Assembly (NCBI GenBank): GCA_910585945.1
Contig: CAJUHZ010000004.1
Span: 78,208-142,207 of the forward strand
Direction of reading: 5' to 3'
DNA from: an uncultured Bilophila sp.
Lineage (GTDB): Bacteria; Desulfobacterota; Desulfovibrionia; Desulfovibrionales; Desulfovibrionaceae
DNA: 64,000 nt
The notes beneath the pieces were generated by a model, which saw nothing but the letters and a program-made list of their open reading frames with translations, did no database searches and was not told where the DNA came from. The position numbers and the translations under genes were made by a program. Shown piece by piece: positions 43,772 through 52,198 of the stretch (the stretch's first letter is position 1; every line of letters begins with the position of its first letter).

Positions 43772-44995
43772 ATGTCCATATGCACTGTTGAAGAAGCGGT
43801 TGAGGAAATCCGTCAGGGGCGGATGATCATTCTCGTGGACGATGAAGATCGCGAGAACGAAGGCGATATCACCATCGCGGCCCAGCATGTCACGCCCGAA
43901 GCGATCAACTTCATGGCCCGACACGCGCGCGGGCTTATCTGTCTGCCGCTTGCCCCGGAATGGGCGGACAAACTGGATCTGCCGCTCATGACCCAGCGCA
44001 ACGGTTCCAAATTCGGCACCAACTTCACGGTGTCCATTGAGGCCCGGCGCGGCGTCACCACCGGCATTTCCGCCGCCGACCGCGCCCATACCGTGCTCAC
44101 GGCCGTGCGGGACGACGCGCGGCCCGACGACCTGGTCACGCCCGGTCATGTCTTTCCCCTGCGGGCCAAGGCGGGCGGCGTTCTCACCCGGGCCGGACAA
44201 ACCGAAGGCAGTGTGGATCTCGCGCGCCTCGCCGGGCTGAAGCCCGCCGCCGTCATCTGCGAAATCATGAAGGAAGACGGAACCATGGCCCGTCTGCCCG
44301 ATCTTGAGATCTTCGCCGCAGAACACAAGCTGAAAATCGCTACGGTGCGCGATATCATCCGCTACCGGATGCGCATGGGGCAGCTTGCCGTGCGCCGCGC
44401 CGCCGAGGCGGATCTGCCAACCAGATACGGGCACTTCCGGGTGATCGCGTACGAAAACGATATCAGTTCCGACACCCACCTGGCCGTGGTCAAGGGCGAT
44501 GTCAGCGCACGGGAAGGCGGCACGCCTCCTCTGGTTCGCGTGCACAGCGAGTGTCTGACCGGCGACGTGCTGGGATCGCAACGGTGCGACTGCGGGGATC
44601 AGATCGCGGCCGCGCTCCGCCAGATCGAGCGGGAAGGCCGGGGCGTCGTCGTGTACATGCGCCAGGAAGGCCGCGGCATCGGGCTGGCCAACAAGATCAA
44701 GGCCTATGCCCTGCAGGATCAGGGCTATGATACGGTGGAAGCCAACCAGAAGCTCGGTTTCAAGCCCGACTTGCGCGATTACGGCGTGGGCGCGCAGATT
44801 CTTGTGGATCTCGGCATCCGCGAAATGCGGATTCTCACCAACAATCCGCGCAAAATCATCGGGCTTGAAGGCTACGGCATCCATATCACCGAGCGCGTGC
44901 CGCTGGAAATCGCGTCGTGCGCCGACAATGAAGACTACCTGCGCACCAAGCAGGAAAAAATGGGACACATGCTGCACATAGCGCCCCGCGCGTAG
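43772..44995 (+). CDS. ribBA: bifunctional DHBP synthase / GTP cyclohydrolase II
   Basis: RibBA supplies both precursors of riboflavin. The first half (about 1-205) is the DHBP synthase with DDEDRENEGDI near 23-33 and HARGLI near 51. The second half is GTP cyclohydrolase II with zinc ligands in GSQRCDCGDQ near 268-277 and RQEGRGIGLANK near 297. A total of 407 residues fits. The ATG follows TAGGG, a weak site, after a tandem duplication. Confidence 0.94.
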   Translation: MSICTVEEAVEEIRQGRMIILVDDEDRENEGDITIAAQHVTPEAINFMARHARGLICLPLAPEWADKLDLPLMTQRNGSKFGTNFTVSIEARRGVTTGISAADRAHTVLTAVRDDARPDDLVTPGHVFPLRAKAGGVLTRAGQTEGSVDLARLAGLKPAAVICEIMKEDGTMARLPDLEIFAAEHKLKIATVRDIIRYRMRMGQLAVRRAAEADLPTRYGHFRVIAYENDISSDTHLAVVKGDVSAREGGTPPLVRVHSECLTGDVLGSQRCDCGDQIAAALRQIEREGRGVVVYMRQEGRGIGLANKIKAYALQDQGYDTVEANQKLGFKPDLRDYGVGAQILVDLGIREMRILTNNPRKIIGLEGYGIHITERVPLEIASCADNEDYLRTKQEKMGHMLHIAPRA

Positions 44996-45080
44996 GGCCC
45001 GCGAAAGGCACGGCGCGGCCGCCGGGGTTCCCGAAACGCGCGGTCGCGCGGCCGGCACATCCAACCAACGAGTGTACGTC

Positions 45081-45551
45081 ATGAACCAGATCACAGTCAT
45101 TGAAGGCATGTTGAACGCGGAGGATCTCAAGTTCGCCATACTTGCCGCCCGCTTCAACGATTTCATCGTGGATCGCCTGATAAGCGGAGCGACGGATTAC
45201 CTCCGCCGACACGGGGCCGCGGAAGAAAACATGACGCTGATACGCATCCCCGGAGCGTTTGAAATGCCGGTGGTGTGCAAAAAGCTGGCGGCATCGGGAA
45301 AATACGACGGCATTCTCGCCCTTGGAGCGGTCATTCGCGGCGGCACCCCGCATTTTGACTTTGTGGCCGGCGAAGCCACAAAGGGACTGGCGCAAGCGGC
45401 TCTGGAAAGCGGCGTGCCCGTGGGCTTCGGCCTGCTGACCACGGACAGCATCGAACAGGCCATTGAACGGGCAGGCACAAAGGCAGGCAACAAGGGCGTC
45501 GAAGCGGCCGCGGCCCTGCTGGAAACCATCCGCGTGCTCAAACAGTTGTAA
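45081..45551 (+). CDS. ribH: 6,7-dimethyl-8-ribityllumazine synthase
   Basis: The 156-residue subunit forms an icosahedral or pentameric enzyme that makes the riboflavin precursor. Conserved: AARFNDFIVDRL near 21, PGAFEMP near 57, ALGAVIRGGTPHFDFV near 79 (catalytic His), and GLLTTDS near 115. I chose the ATG at 45081, giving the standard length, over a GTG nine bases upstream. nusB follows ten bases after the stop. Confidence 0.95.
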   Translation: MNQITVIEGMLNAEDLKFAILAARFNDFIVDRLISGATDYLRRHGAAEENMTLIRIPGAFEMPVVCKKLAASGKYDGILALGAVIRGGTPHFDFVAGEATKGLAQAALESGVPVGFGLLTTDSIEQAIERAGTKAGNKGVEAAAALLETIRVLKQL

Positions 45552-45561
45552 GGGCTTCCGC

Positions 45562-46044
45562 ATGTCCAAAGCAAAACCCCATGCGCGCCGCGCGGCCCGC
45601 TCCCGCGCCTTTCAGGTGCTGTACAGTTTCGAGTTTTCGCCTTCAGCCTCGCTGGGGGCGTTGCGGGCCGCCTATATGGCCATGCCGGAGCCGGCCGACA
45701 TGGAGCCGAACCGCGACGAACCAGCCCGCCCGCCTTGCGGCTTCGCCTGGGAACTGGTTGAAGGCGTATGGAAGCACGCGGCGGCGCTTGACGAGACCAT
45801 CGGCCGCTTTTCCCAGAACTGGCGCGTGGATCGGCTCGGCAAAATCGAGCTGACGTTGTTGCGTCTGGCGCTTTTTGAAATGCTGCACCGCCCCGACGTG
45901 CCGCCCAAAGTGGCCTTGAACGAAGCGCTCGAACTGGCCTCCCGCTTTGGGGACGACAAGGCCCGACGCTTCGTCAACGGCATCCTTGACGCGGTCATCA
46001 AGGCGGCGGACAACGGATCGCTCTCTCCCGCAACGCAGGCGTGA
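45562..46044 (+). CDS. nusB: transcription antitermination factor NusB
   Basis: NusB joins the rRNA antitermination complex with NusE. The 160-residue protein has RRAARSRAFQVLYSFEF near 9-25, RLGKIELTLLRLALFEM near 94, and ALNEALELASRFGDDKARRF near 120. A short insertion (PEPADMEPNRDEPARPP) between the first helices is unlike the E. coli protein. It follows ribH as in many bacteria. Confidence 0.93.
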   Translation: MSKAKPHARRAARSRAFQVLYSFEFSPSASLGALRAAYMAMPEPADMEPNRDEPARPPCGFAWELVEGVWKHAAALDETIGRFSQNWRVDRLGKIELTLLRLALFEMLHRPDVPPKVALNEALELASRFGDDKARRFVNGILDAVIKAADNGSLSPATQA

Positions 46045-46111
46045 GGCGGACGCCTTCTCCGCTCTGACCGGCATTGTCCATAATTCTGCAAGCAAGACAA
46101 GGACTTACGCC

Positions 46112-48637
46112 ATGACTATCCCCATGCGCTATTCCCCTTCCGACATAGAACACAAATGGCAGCACCGTTGGGAAACCGAAAAAACATACGCCTGCCAGCC
46201 GGAAGCGGGGCGAAAGAAATATTATGTTCTTGAAATGTTTCCCTATCCTTCAGGGAACCTTCACATGGGGCATGTGCGCAACTATTCCATAGGCGATGTG
46301 GTGGCGCGCTTCAGACGGATGCAGGGCTTCAACGTCCTTCATCCCATAGGGTGGGACGCTTTCGGCCTTCCCGCCGAAAACGCGGCCATCAAGCACGGCA
46401 TCCATCCGGCCAAATGGACGCATTCCAACATCGCCAATATGCGCGCCCAACTCAAGCGGCTCGGCTATTCCTACGACTGGGATCGGGAGCTTGCCACCTG
46501 CGACGCCCCCTACTACCGCTGGGAGCAACTCTTCTTCCTTCGCTGGCTGGAAAAGGGGCTTGTCTACAGAAAAAAGGCGGCGCAAAACTGGTGCCCCACA
46601 TGCAACACCGTACTGGCCAACGAACAGGTGGTGGACGGCGTGTGCTGGCGTTGCGACACGCCGGTCGTGCAAAAGGAACTCACGCAATGGTTCCTCAAGA
46701 TCACGGCCTATGCCGACGAACTGCTGGCCGATCTGCACAAGCTGGAAGGCGGCTGGCCCGAGCGCGTGCTGAACATGCAACGCAACTGGATCGGCAAATC
46801 GACAGGCGCGGAAATCGTCTTCCCGCTTGAAGACGCCGGCAGGGACGGATCGACGGGCGAAGGCATCACCGTGTTCACCACGCGGCCGGATACGGTTTTC
46901 GGCGTGACCTTCATGACGCTCGCTCCGGAACATCCGCTGGTGGAATCCCTGATTGCGGGCAAACCCGGGGAAGCGGAAGCGCGAGCCTTCATTGAGCGTG
47001 CCCGGAACATGGATCGGCTGGATCGGCAGTCTGAAGCGCTGGAAAAGGAAGGCGTTTTCACCGGTTCCTACTGCCTGCATCCGTTCACCGGCCGGCGGAT
47101 TCCCATCTGGATCGGCAATTTCGTTCTGGCCGGCTATGGAACGGGGGCGGTCATGGCCGTGCCCGCGCACGATCAGCGCGACTTCGACTTTTCCGCCAAA
47201 TACGGCCTGCCGCGCATTCTGGTCATCCAGCCAGAAGGGGAAGACATTGATCCCGCGGCGTTGACCGAAGCCTGGGAAGGCGCGGGGCATCTTGTCAATT
47301 CCGGCGAATTCGACGGACTCGCCAACGAGGAAGCCAAACAGCGTATCGCCGATCGTCTGGAAGCGTCAGGCAAGGGCAAACGCACCACCAACTGGCGTCT
47401 GCGGGACTGGAACATCTCGCGCCAGCGTTATTGGGGCGCGCCCATTCCCGTGGTCTACTGCGACACATGCGGGATGGTTCCTGTGCCGGAAAAGGATCTC
47501 CCGGTGCGCCTGCCCCTGAATGTGCAGGTGCGCGACGACGGACGCTCTCCCCTGCCGGACACGCCGGACTTCGTCAACTGCGTTTGCCCGCGTTGCGGCG
47601 GGCCGGCCCGGCGGGAAACCGACACCATGGACACCTTTGTGGAATCGTCCTGGTACTTCGCCCGCTATACGGACGCCGCCAAAAACGACGCCCCCTTCGA
47701 CATGGACGCCCTCCGCTACTGGCTCCCCACGGATCAATACATCGGCGGCGTCGAACACGCCATCCTGCATCTGCTCTACGCCCGTTTCTTCACCAAGGTG
47801 CTGCGCGATCTCGGTTACTTCCCGCCGGATCTGGACGAACCGTTCACCAACCTGCTCACGCAGGGCATGGTGCTCAAGGACGGCTCGAAGATGTCCAAAT
47901 CCAAGGGAAATACCGTTGATCCCACGGAGATGATCACAAAATACGGCGCGGATACCGTCCGCCTCTTCTGCCTTTTCGCCGCGCCTCCGGAACGGGATTT
48001 CGACTGGAGCGACAGCGGCATTGAAGGGGCCTCGCGCTTCCTCAACCGCGTGTGGCGTCTGTTTGCGGAAATCCGCCCCCACCTTGCCGCGGTTTCCGCC
48101 TGTTCCAGCACGGCCGGGCAGGCGCTCACGCCGGCGGCGCGGGAAATTCGGCTCAAGGAGCACGCCACCGTCAGGAAAGTCAGCGAGGATATCGGCAACC
48201 GGTACCAGTTCAACACGGGCATTGCCGCGGTCATGGAACTGGTCAACGCCCTTTACCTGGCCAAAGACGAGCTGGCGGGCGACGAAAACGGACGCGCGGT
48301 TCTCTCTTCGGCCATGGCGACAGTGCTCACCCTGCTTTCGCCCATCACCCCGCACCTCTGCGAAGAACTGTGGGAAAATTCCGGCCACGCCACGCCCGTC
48401 TCAAGCGAAGTCTGGCCCGCATGGTCCGGGGAAGCGCTGGAACGCGACATGGTGACCGTCGTCATCCAGCTCAACGGCAAATTGAGGAGCAAAATGGAAG
48501 TGCCGGCAAACGCCCCGAAAGAAGATGTGGAACGGATGGCTCTGGCCGATCCGAACATCACCCCCCGGCTTTCCGGGCTGACGGTGCGCAAAATCGTGGT
48601 TATTCCCGGCAAACTCGTCAATGTGGTGGCGAACTGA
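46112..48637 (+). CDS. leuS: leucyl-tRNA synthetase
   Basis: This class I synthetase (841 residues) charges tRNA-Leu. The HIGH signature appears as PYPSGNLHMGHVRN near 44-57, the zinc-like domain as CPTCNTV near 165, the CP1 editing domain with TTRPDT near 254, and KMSKS at about 593-597. Length is near the usual 850-860. The ATG at 46112 follows AAGGAC; earlier in-frame codons fall inside nusB. The stop is one base before lptE. Confidence 0.96.
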   Translation: MTIPMRYSPSDIEHKWQHRWETEKTYACQPEAGRKKYYVLEMFPYPSGNLHMGHVRNYSIGDVVARFRRMQGFNVLHPIGWDAFGLPAENAAIKHGIHPAKWTHSNIANMRAQLKRLGYSYDWDRELATCDAPYYRWEQLFFLRWLEKGLVYRKKAAQNWCPTCNTVLANEQVVDGVCWRCDTPVVQKELTQWFLKITAYADELLADLHKLEGGWPERVLNMQRNWIGKSTGAEIVFPLEDAGRDGSTGEGITVFTTRPDTVFGVTFMTLAPEHPLVESLIAGKPGEAEARAFIERARNMDRLDRQSEALEKEGVFTGSYCLHPFTGRRIPIWIGNFVLAGYGTGAVMAVPAHDQRDFDFSAKYGLPRILVIQPEGEDIDPAALTEAWEGAGHLVNSGEFDGLANEEAKQRIADRLEASGKGKRTTNWRLRDWNISRQRYWGAPIPVVYCDTCGMVPVPEKDLPVRLPLNVQVRDDGRSPLPDTPDFVNCVCPRCGGPARRETDTMDTFVESSWYFARYTDAAKNDAPFDMDALRYWLPTDQYIGGVEHAILHLLYARFFTKVLRDLGYFPPDLDEPFTNLLTQGMVLKDGSKMSKSKGNTVDPTEMITKYGADTVRLFCLFAAPPERDFDWSDSGIEGASRFLNRVWRLFAEIRPHLAAVSACSSTAGQALTPAAREIRLKEHATVRKVSEDIGNRYQFNTGIAAVMELVNALYLAKDELAGDENGRAVLSSAMATVLTLLSPITPHLCEELWENSGHATPVSSEVWPAWSGEALERDMVTVVIQLNGKLRSKMEVPANAPKEDVERMALADPNITPRLSGLTVRKIVVIPGKLVNVVAN

Positions 48638-48638
48638 C

Positions 48639-49163
48639 ATGCCCGCGCTGATCCGCCCGAGCCGTCGCTCGTTCCTTGTGGGTCTGGCGGCCTGCCTGCT
48701 GCTGGCCGGCTGCGGGTACACCTGGCGCGGGCAGGAAGGCTCCCTTTCCGAGGACAGCGTTCTCGGAAAGGGGGACAAAACCCTGCGCATCCGGGACATA
48801 GATCAAACCACGCTGTACCCGTGGCTGCCGTACATGATCCGCTCCCAGATCCGCGACGATATCAACGCGCGCGGCCTTGCCGTATGGAAAGACAGCGGCG
48901 AGACCGACTTTACCCTGACCGTGCGCGTGCCGTCCTTTCAAATCCGCAGCTATGGGGAATACAAAAACCAGACCTTGCTGTTCACCGCGACGATCCGGAT
49001 GGAGTTCATCGTCTTTGACGGCAAAACAAACACCGAAGTCTGGCGTTCCGGCCTGAACAGCTACAGCGAACAGTACGAAAACGCCAATGAGGAACAGGCC
49101 ATTCGGGAAACCGTCCGCATGGCGATCCGTCGTTGCATGGACAATCTGCAACAACGCTTTTAG
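48639..49163 (+). CDS. lptE: LptE-like LPS assembly lipoprotein
   Basis: The 174-residue outer-membrane lipoprotein plugs LptD during lipopolysaccharide insertion. The signal has twin arginines (RPSRRSFLVGL) and a lipobox LLAGC at Cys25, and GYTWRG follows. The rest is a beta-rich domain with FTLTVRVPSFQIRSYGEY. Assignment rests on size, lipobox, GY.W start and location between leuS and holA, the order known for E. coli. Confidence 0.8.
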   Translation: MPALIRPSRRSFLVGLAACLLLAGCGYTWRGQEGSLSEDSVLGKGDKTLRIRDIDQTTLYPWLPYMIRSQIRDDINARGLAVWKDSGETDFTLTVRVPSFQIRSYGEYKNQTLLFTATIRMEFIVFDGKTNTEVWRSGLNSYSEQYENANEEQAIRETVRMAIRRCMDNLQQRF

Positions 49164-49178
49164 GGGCGCGCCCTCATT

Positions 49179-50177
49179 ATGGCAGTGCAACCGGGCTTCA
49201 CTTTCTGCATTTGCCCCGACAGCGCCCTGCTCCGGCAGCACATCGACGCCCTGTACGATGAAGCGGCTGCCGGAGCGGCATGGGAGCAACATATATTCTG
49301 GGGCGACGAGGATCTTTCCCGTCAGTTCTGGGATCACTTGACGCTGCAGGGGCTTTTTTCCACCGCGCGCTTTCTTGTGGTCCGCCATGCTCAAAACCTG
49401 CCCGCCGAAAGCTGGAAACGCCTGTCCTCCGCGCTCGCCCGCCCCAATCCGCAAGTCTGGCCGGTGCTTTGCCTGGAAGGCCCCTGGGAAAAGGGGCAAC
49501 CCAAACTGCCTGCCGCCATCGCCAAACTGCCCTGTCTGAGCTTTGCCGACAAAAAGGGCTGGGTGTGGCGCGCGCCGGGGCTGGACGCGCGTTCTCTCCG
49601 CCGCCATGTCCAGGCGCGCGCCGCCGCCCTCGGGCTTGTCTTCGAGGGGGACAGCCTTGACGCGCTCTGTGCCGGGCTTCCCGCCGAAGCGGCAGCCGTG
49701 GAATCGGAACTGAACAAACTCCTCCTGCTTACGGACGAAGGAGGCAAACGCCGGCCTGTCGTCACGGGGGATCTGCGCACGCTGGCCGGCGTGCCGGAAT
49801 TCAACGTGTTCGCCCTGCTCGGGGACATTCTCTCCGGCCAGAGCCGCAAGGTCTGGCGGGCTGTCCTGACGGAGCAGGCCAAGGGAGAAGAGCCTCTCTT
49901 CTACCTGCTCGTCATGCTGCAACGCGAGGCCCGGCAATTGTGGCAACTTTTGGCAGGCGAGCAGACCTATGTGCGCCCGGCTGACCTCCCCGCAAAAAGG
50001 CAGGCGGCGGCCCGACTTGGCGCAGCCGGCCTTGCCGCGCTGTGGGACGCCATGCACGCCGCGGAACTCGGCGTCAAATCGGGCCGCGTCTCTCCGGGGC
50101 AAGCTCTGGACGATCTGATCGGCGGACTCACCCTGCTCTTTTCCAAAGAAAGCTCTCTTCCCCGACACAGGAGATGA
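49179..50177 (+). CDS. holA: DNA polymerase III delta subunit
   Basis: The clamp-loader delta subunit (332 residues) opens the beta clamp. The N-terminal AAA-like domain lacks a Walker motif as expected; FLVVRHAQNLPAESWKRL near 66-83 and SELNKLLLL near 178 resemble HolA. VFALLGDILSGQSRKVWR near 209 is the typical third-domain pattern. Divergence makes this moderate confidence, but the position directly after leuS and lptE is strong support. Confidence 0.82.
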   Translation: MAVQPGFTFCICPDSALLRQHIDALYDEAAAGAAWEQHIFWGDEDLSRQFWDHLTLQGLFSTARFLVVRHAQNLPAESWKRLSSALARPNPQVWPVLCLEGPWEKGQPKLPAAIAKLPCLSFADKKGWVWRAPGLDARSLRRHVQARAAALGLVFEGDSLDALCAGLPAEAAAVESELNKLLLLTDEGGKRRPVVTGDLRTLAGVPEFNVFALLGDILSGQSRKVWRAVLTEQAKGEEPLFYLLVMLQREARQLWQLLAGEQTYVRPADLPAKRQAAARLGAAGLAALWDAMHAAELGVKSGRVSPGQALDDLIGGLTLLFSKESSLPRHRR

Positions 50178-50263
50178 TCCGCAGCAGAAAAAATTTCTCC
50201 CCTGAAGCGATTGCATCGACGTTGATTCATTCAAAAAGCGATGATTATATCGCCATAGTTGTT

Positions 50264-50752
50264 CTATTCTCCATAAAAATGCAACATTTTTTCTATATAC
50301 TTCTCCTGAAATAATGTTGGCCTGATATATTTGCAGTTTTTTGCATCAAAAAATTGTCCATTTACAGGTTCATCACTATTGGTGTCAAAACGAAACTCAA
50401 CAAATTCCCACACCAAAAGCGAAAATGATTTTTTTATATTGCCTTCACAGACAAAAAAACTTCCTGCTTCCGCACTTGGGCCATATTTTCCCAAATCATT
50501 TCCATCTTGGAAAACCCTGATCGTTTTGCCTTTGTAACATTCTCTGTCTGGAGAGATATCTACAATAAGAAATGGAGGGCATTCCAGACAAGCCCATAAG
50601 GGGTTATAAAAATATGCTACACAGGTTTTGGAAATATTCCATTCATATTTAATTTTGGATGAACTCCAAATTAAAAATGTACTTGTTGCTCCTGTCAAAT
50701 ATAAAGTAAATACTGTTAAGCACAGTAGTATGGAGAGAAGAAATACTTTCAT
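50264..50752 (-). CDS. hypothetical protein with one N-terminal membrane segment, AT-rich
   Basis: I do not recognise this 162-residue protein. The N-terminus MKVFLLSILLCLTVFTLYL is either a signal peptide or an anchor, so most of it would be outside the cytoplasm. The remainder has cysteines at CLECPP and DRECYKG and aromatic-rich strands (FFVCEGNIKKSFSLLVWEF), suggesting a small folded secreted domain. The base composition is strongly AT-rich, unlike the neighbours. An in-frame TTG at 50821 would add 23 residues but I prefer the ATG before the hydrophobic stretch. Inserted between holA and radC, it looks acquired. Confidence 0.5.
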   Translation of the reverse strand: MKVFLLSILLCLTVFTLYLTGATSTFLIWSSSKIKYEWNISKTCVAYFYNPLWACLECPPFLIVDISPDRECYKGKTIRVFQDGNDLGKYGPSAEAGSFFVCEGNIKKSFSLLVWEFVEFRFDTNSDEPVNGQFFDAKNCKYIRPTLFQEKYIEKMLHFYGE

Positions 50753-51419
50753 ATAACTGAATTTGATTATTTTCCTTTCCGGCAAGCTCTCTGTGGAGCA
50801 GTATTCCTCGATTTTTCTCAAATTTCTTGTGTGCAGAACATTCCTCCATAAGTTATACCTTTATTTAACTTACAGTTTCCAAAATGGCAAGCAGGCTTCG
50901 ATGTTGCACGCTTGGCGTTCGGTACGGCTCAGGGTCAACCCTCATTGACCCGCCTGCTGCAAGGCCGCCTTTTTGCGTCCGGCGGCGTTGCAAGACCAAC
51001 ATTGACCTTGCTGCATGTCCAATACAGATTCGTCCAATGTTTGCCCCTTGCCGGCCGAAAAAAACGCCTTTTCGTGGCCGGCGTTTTAATGAGGGCTGCC
51101 CCCAGAGCATTTCGACTTTCAAAATGAGTTGTCGACTGTGTGAGCAGGTGGGCAATGACTTCTCATCAGACGAACAGCCCGTCGCGGCGACGCCGTCATT
51201 TCCCCGCGGAACGGGACAAGCATTGTTCCTCTCCTCCTTCCTCGTCTTTTTTCTTGACCTCTGGACGGGGGCATATATGCTCCACACGGCGCGCCTCCCG
51301 GAAAAACGCCGTTTTCGTGCAGACAGACAAGACGTGTGCCCCGGCGATAACGCCCGCGCCAGGCATGAAATCCGGCTCTCCAATCACAAGCCCTTGCATA
51401 GCCTTGAGGACTGCTTATT
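50753..51419. other. non-coding stretch between the AT-rich orphan and radC
   Basis: Contains the upstream region of the orphan gene (AT-rich to about 50880), the second MITE-like copy at 50936-51097, and about 320 bases of GC-richer DNA up to radC. An open frame of 179 codons on the plus strand (50884-51423) crosses the repeat and has no family resemblance, so I do not call it. GAGGA, ten bases before the ATG, serves radC. Confidence 0.6.
50936..51097. repeat. MITE-like inverted-repeat element, copy 2
   Basis: About 162 bases with imperfect inverted ends, CAACCCTCATT at the left and AATGAGGGCTG at the right (one mismatch). Internal blocks GCGGCGTTGC, CAACATTGAC, ATGTTTGCCCCTTGCCGGCC and CTTTTCG match copy 1 at 20581-20736. 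Other internal parts differ, so the copies are diverged. Confidence 0.7.
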
Positions 51420-52145
51420 ATGACAGAGAACCAGAGCGCTCCCCCGGAATCACGGCGGGACAAGGCAAAAGATCCGAATGCAGGGCATCGGGAACGCTTG
51501 CGAAAGCGCTTCCTCCATGACAGTGCGGGAATGGAAGATTATGAAATTCTTGAACTCCTGCTCGGCTACGCCCTTCCCCGGCGGGATACTCGCCTGCTGG
51601 CCAAGGAACTGTTGGGGCGTTTCGGCGGTATCGACGGCATTTTGAGTGCGGCGGCGGAGTCTCTGCAAGACGTGCCGGGAGCGGGACCGGGGGTGGCCCT
51701 GTACTGCCGCCTCTTGCGCGAAATTCAGGCACGTTGCATGGAATCTCCGGCACGGCGGCGGGAAGTGTTCTGCACGCCGCAAGCCGTCATGGAGTTCGCC
51801 CGGCTTCGCCTCGGCTCCTGCCCGCATGAAGAATTGTGGATAGCCACGGTAGACACGGGCAACCGTCTGATCAGCTGGGAGCGCATGTACAGGGGGACGG
51901 TGAACGCCTCGCCCCTGTACCCGCGGGATGTTGTGGAAGTGGCGTTGCGCCGCAAGGCCACCGGCTTTTTCCTGGTGCACAATCACCCCGGCGGCGGCGC
52001 GCGGGCGTCCCGGCTGGATGCGGATGTGACGCGAAACCTGGAGCGCATTGCCAAAAGCCTTGATATCCGGTTCATGGATCATATCATTGTAACGGAAAGA
52101 ATGTGCTGCAGTCTGCGGGAGGACGGCCTGCTGGGAGAATTGTGA
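51420..52145 (+). CDS. radC: RadC family protein (JAB/MPN-type)
   Basis: The 241-residue protein has a helix-hairpin-helix region (LQDVPGAGPGVALY near 80) and the RadC JAB domain with HNHPGGGARASRLDADV near 182, containing the HxH and Asp zinc ligands. A role in DNA repair or recombination is suggested by name only; RadC biochemistry is not settled. The ATG follows GAGGA. lon lies 53 bases downstream. Confidence 0.9.
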   Translation: MTENQSAPPESRRDKAKDPNAGHRERLRKRFLHDSAGMEDYEILELLLGYALPRRDTRLLAKELLGRFGGIDGILSAAAESLQDVPGAGPGVALYCRLLREIQARCMESPARRREVFCTPQAVMEFARLRLGSCPHEELWIATVDTGNRLISWERMYRGTVNASPLYPRDVVEVALRRKATGFFLVHNHPGGGARASRLDADVTRNLERIAKSLDIRFMDHIIVTERMCCSLREDGLLGEL

Positions 52146-52198
52146 CGTTTCCGCCCCCGCAACGGGATATACGACAGACAAAACCGAGGACAAATCAT

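Noticed and set aside
50884..51423. 179-codon plus-strand frame before radC
   Set aside because: It runs through the repeat element, lacks a ribosome binding site and resembles no family.
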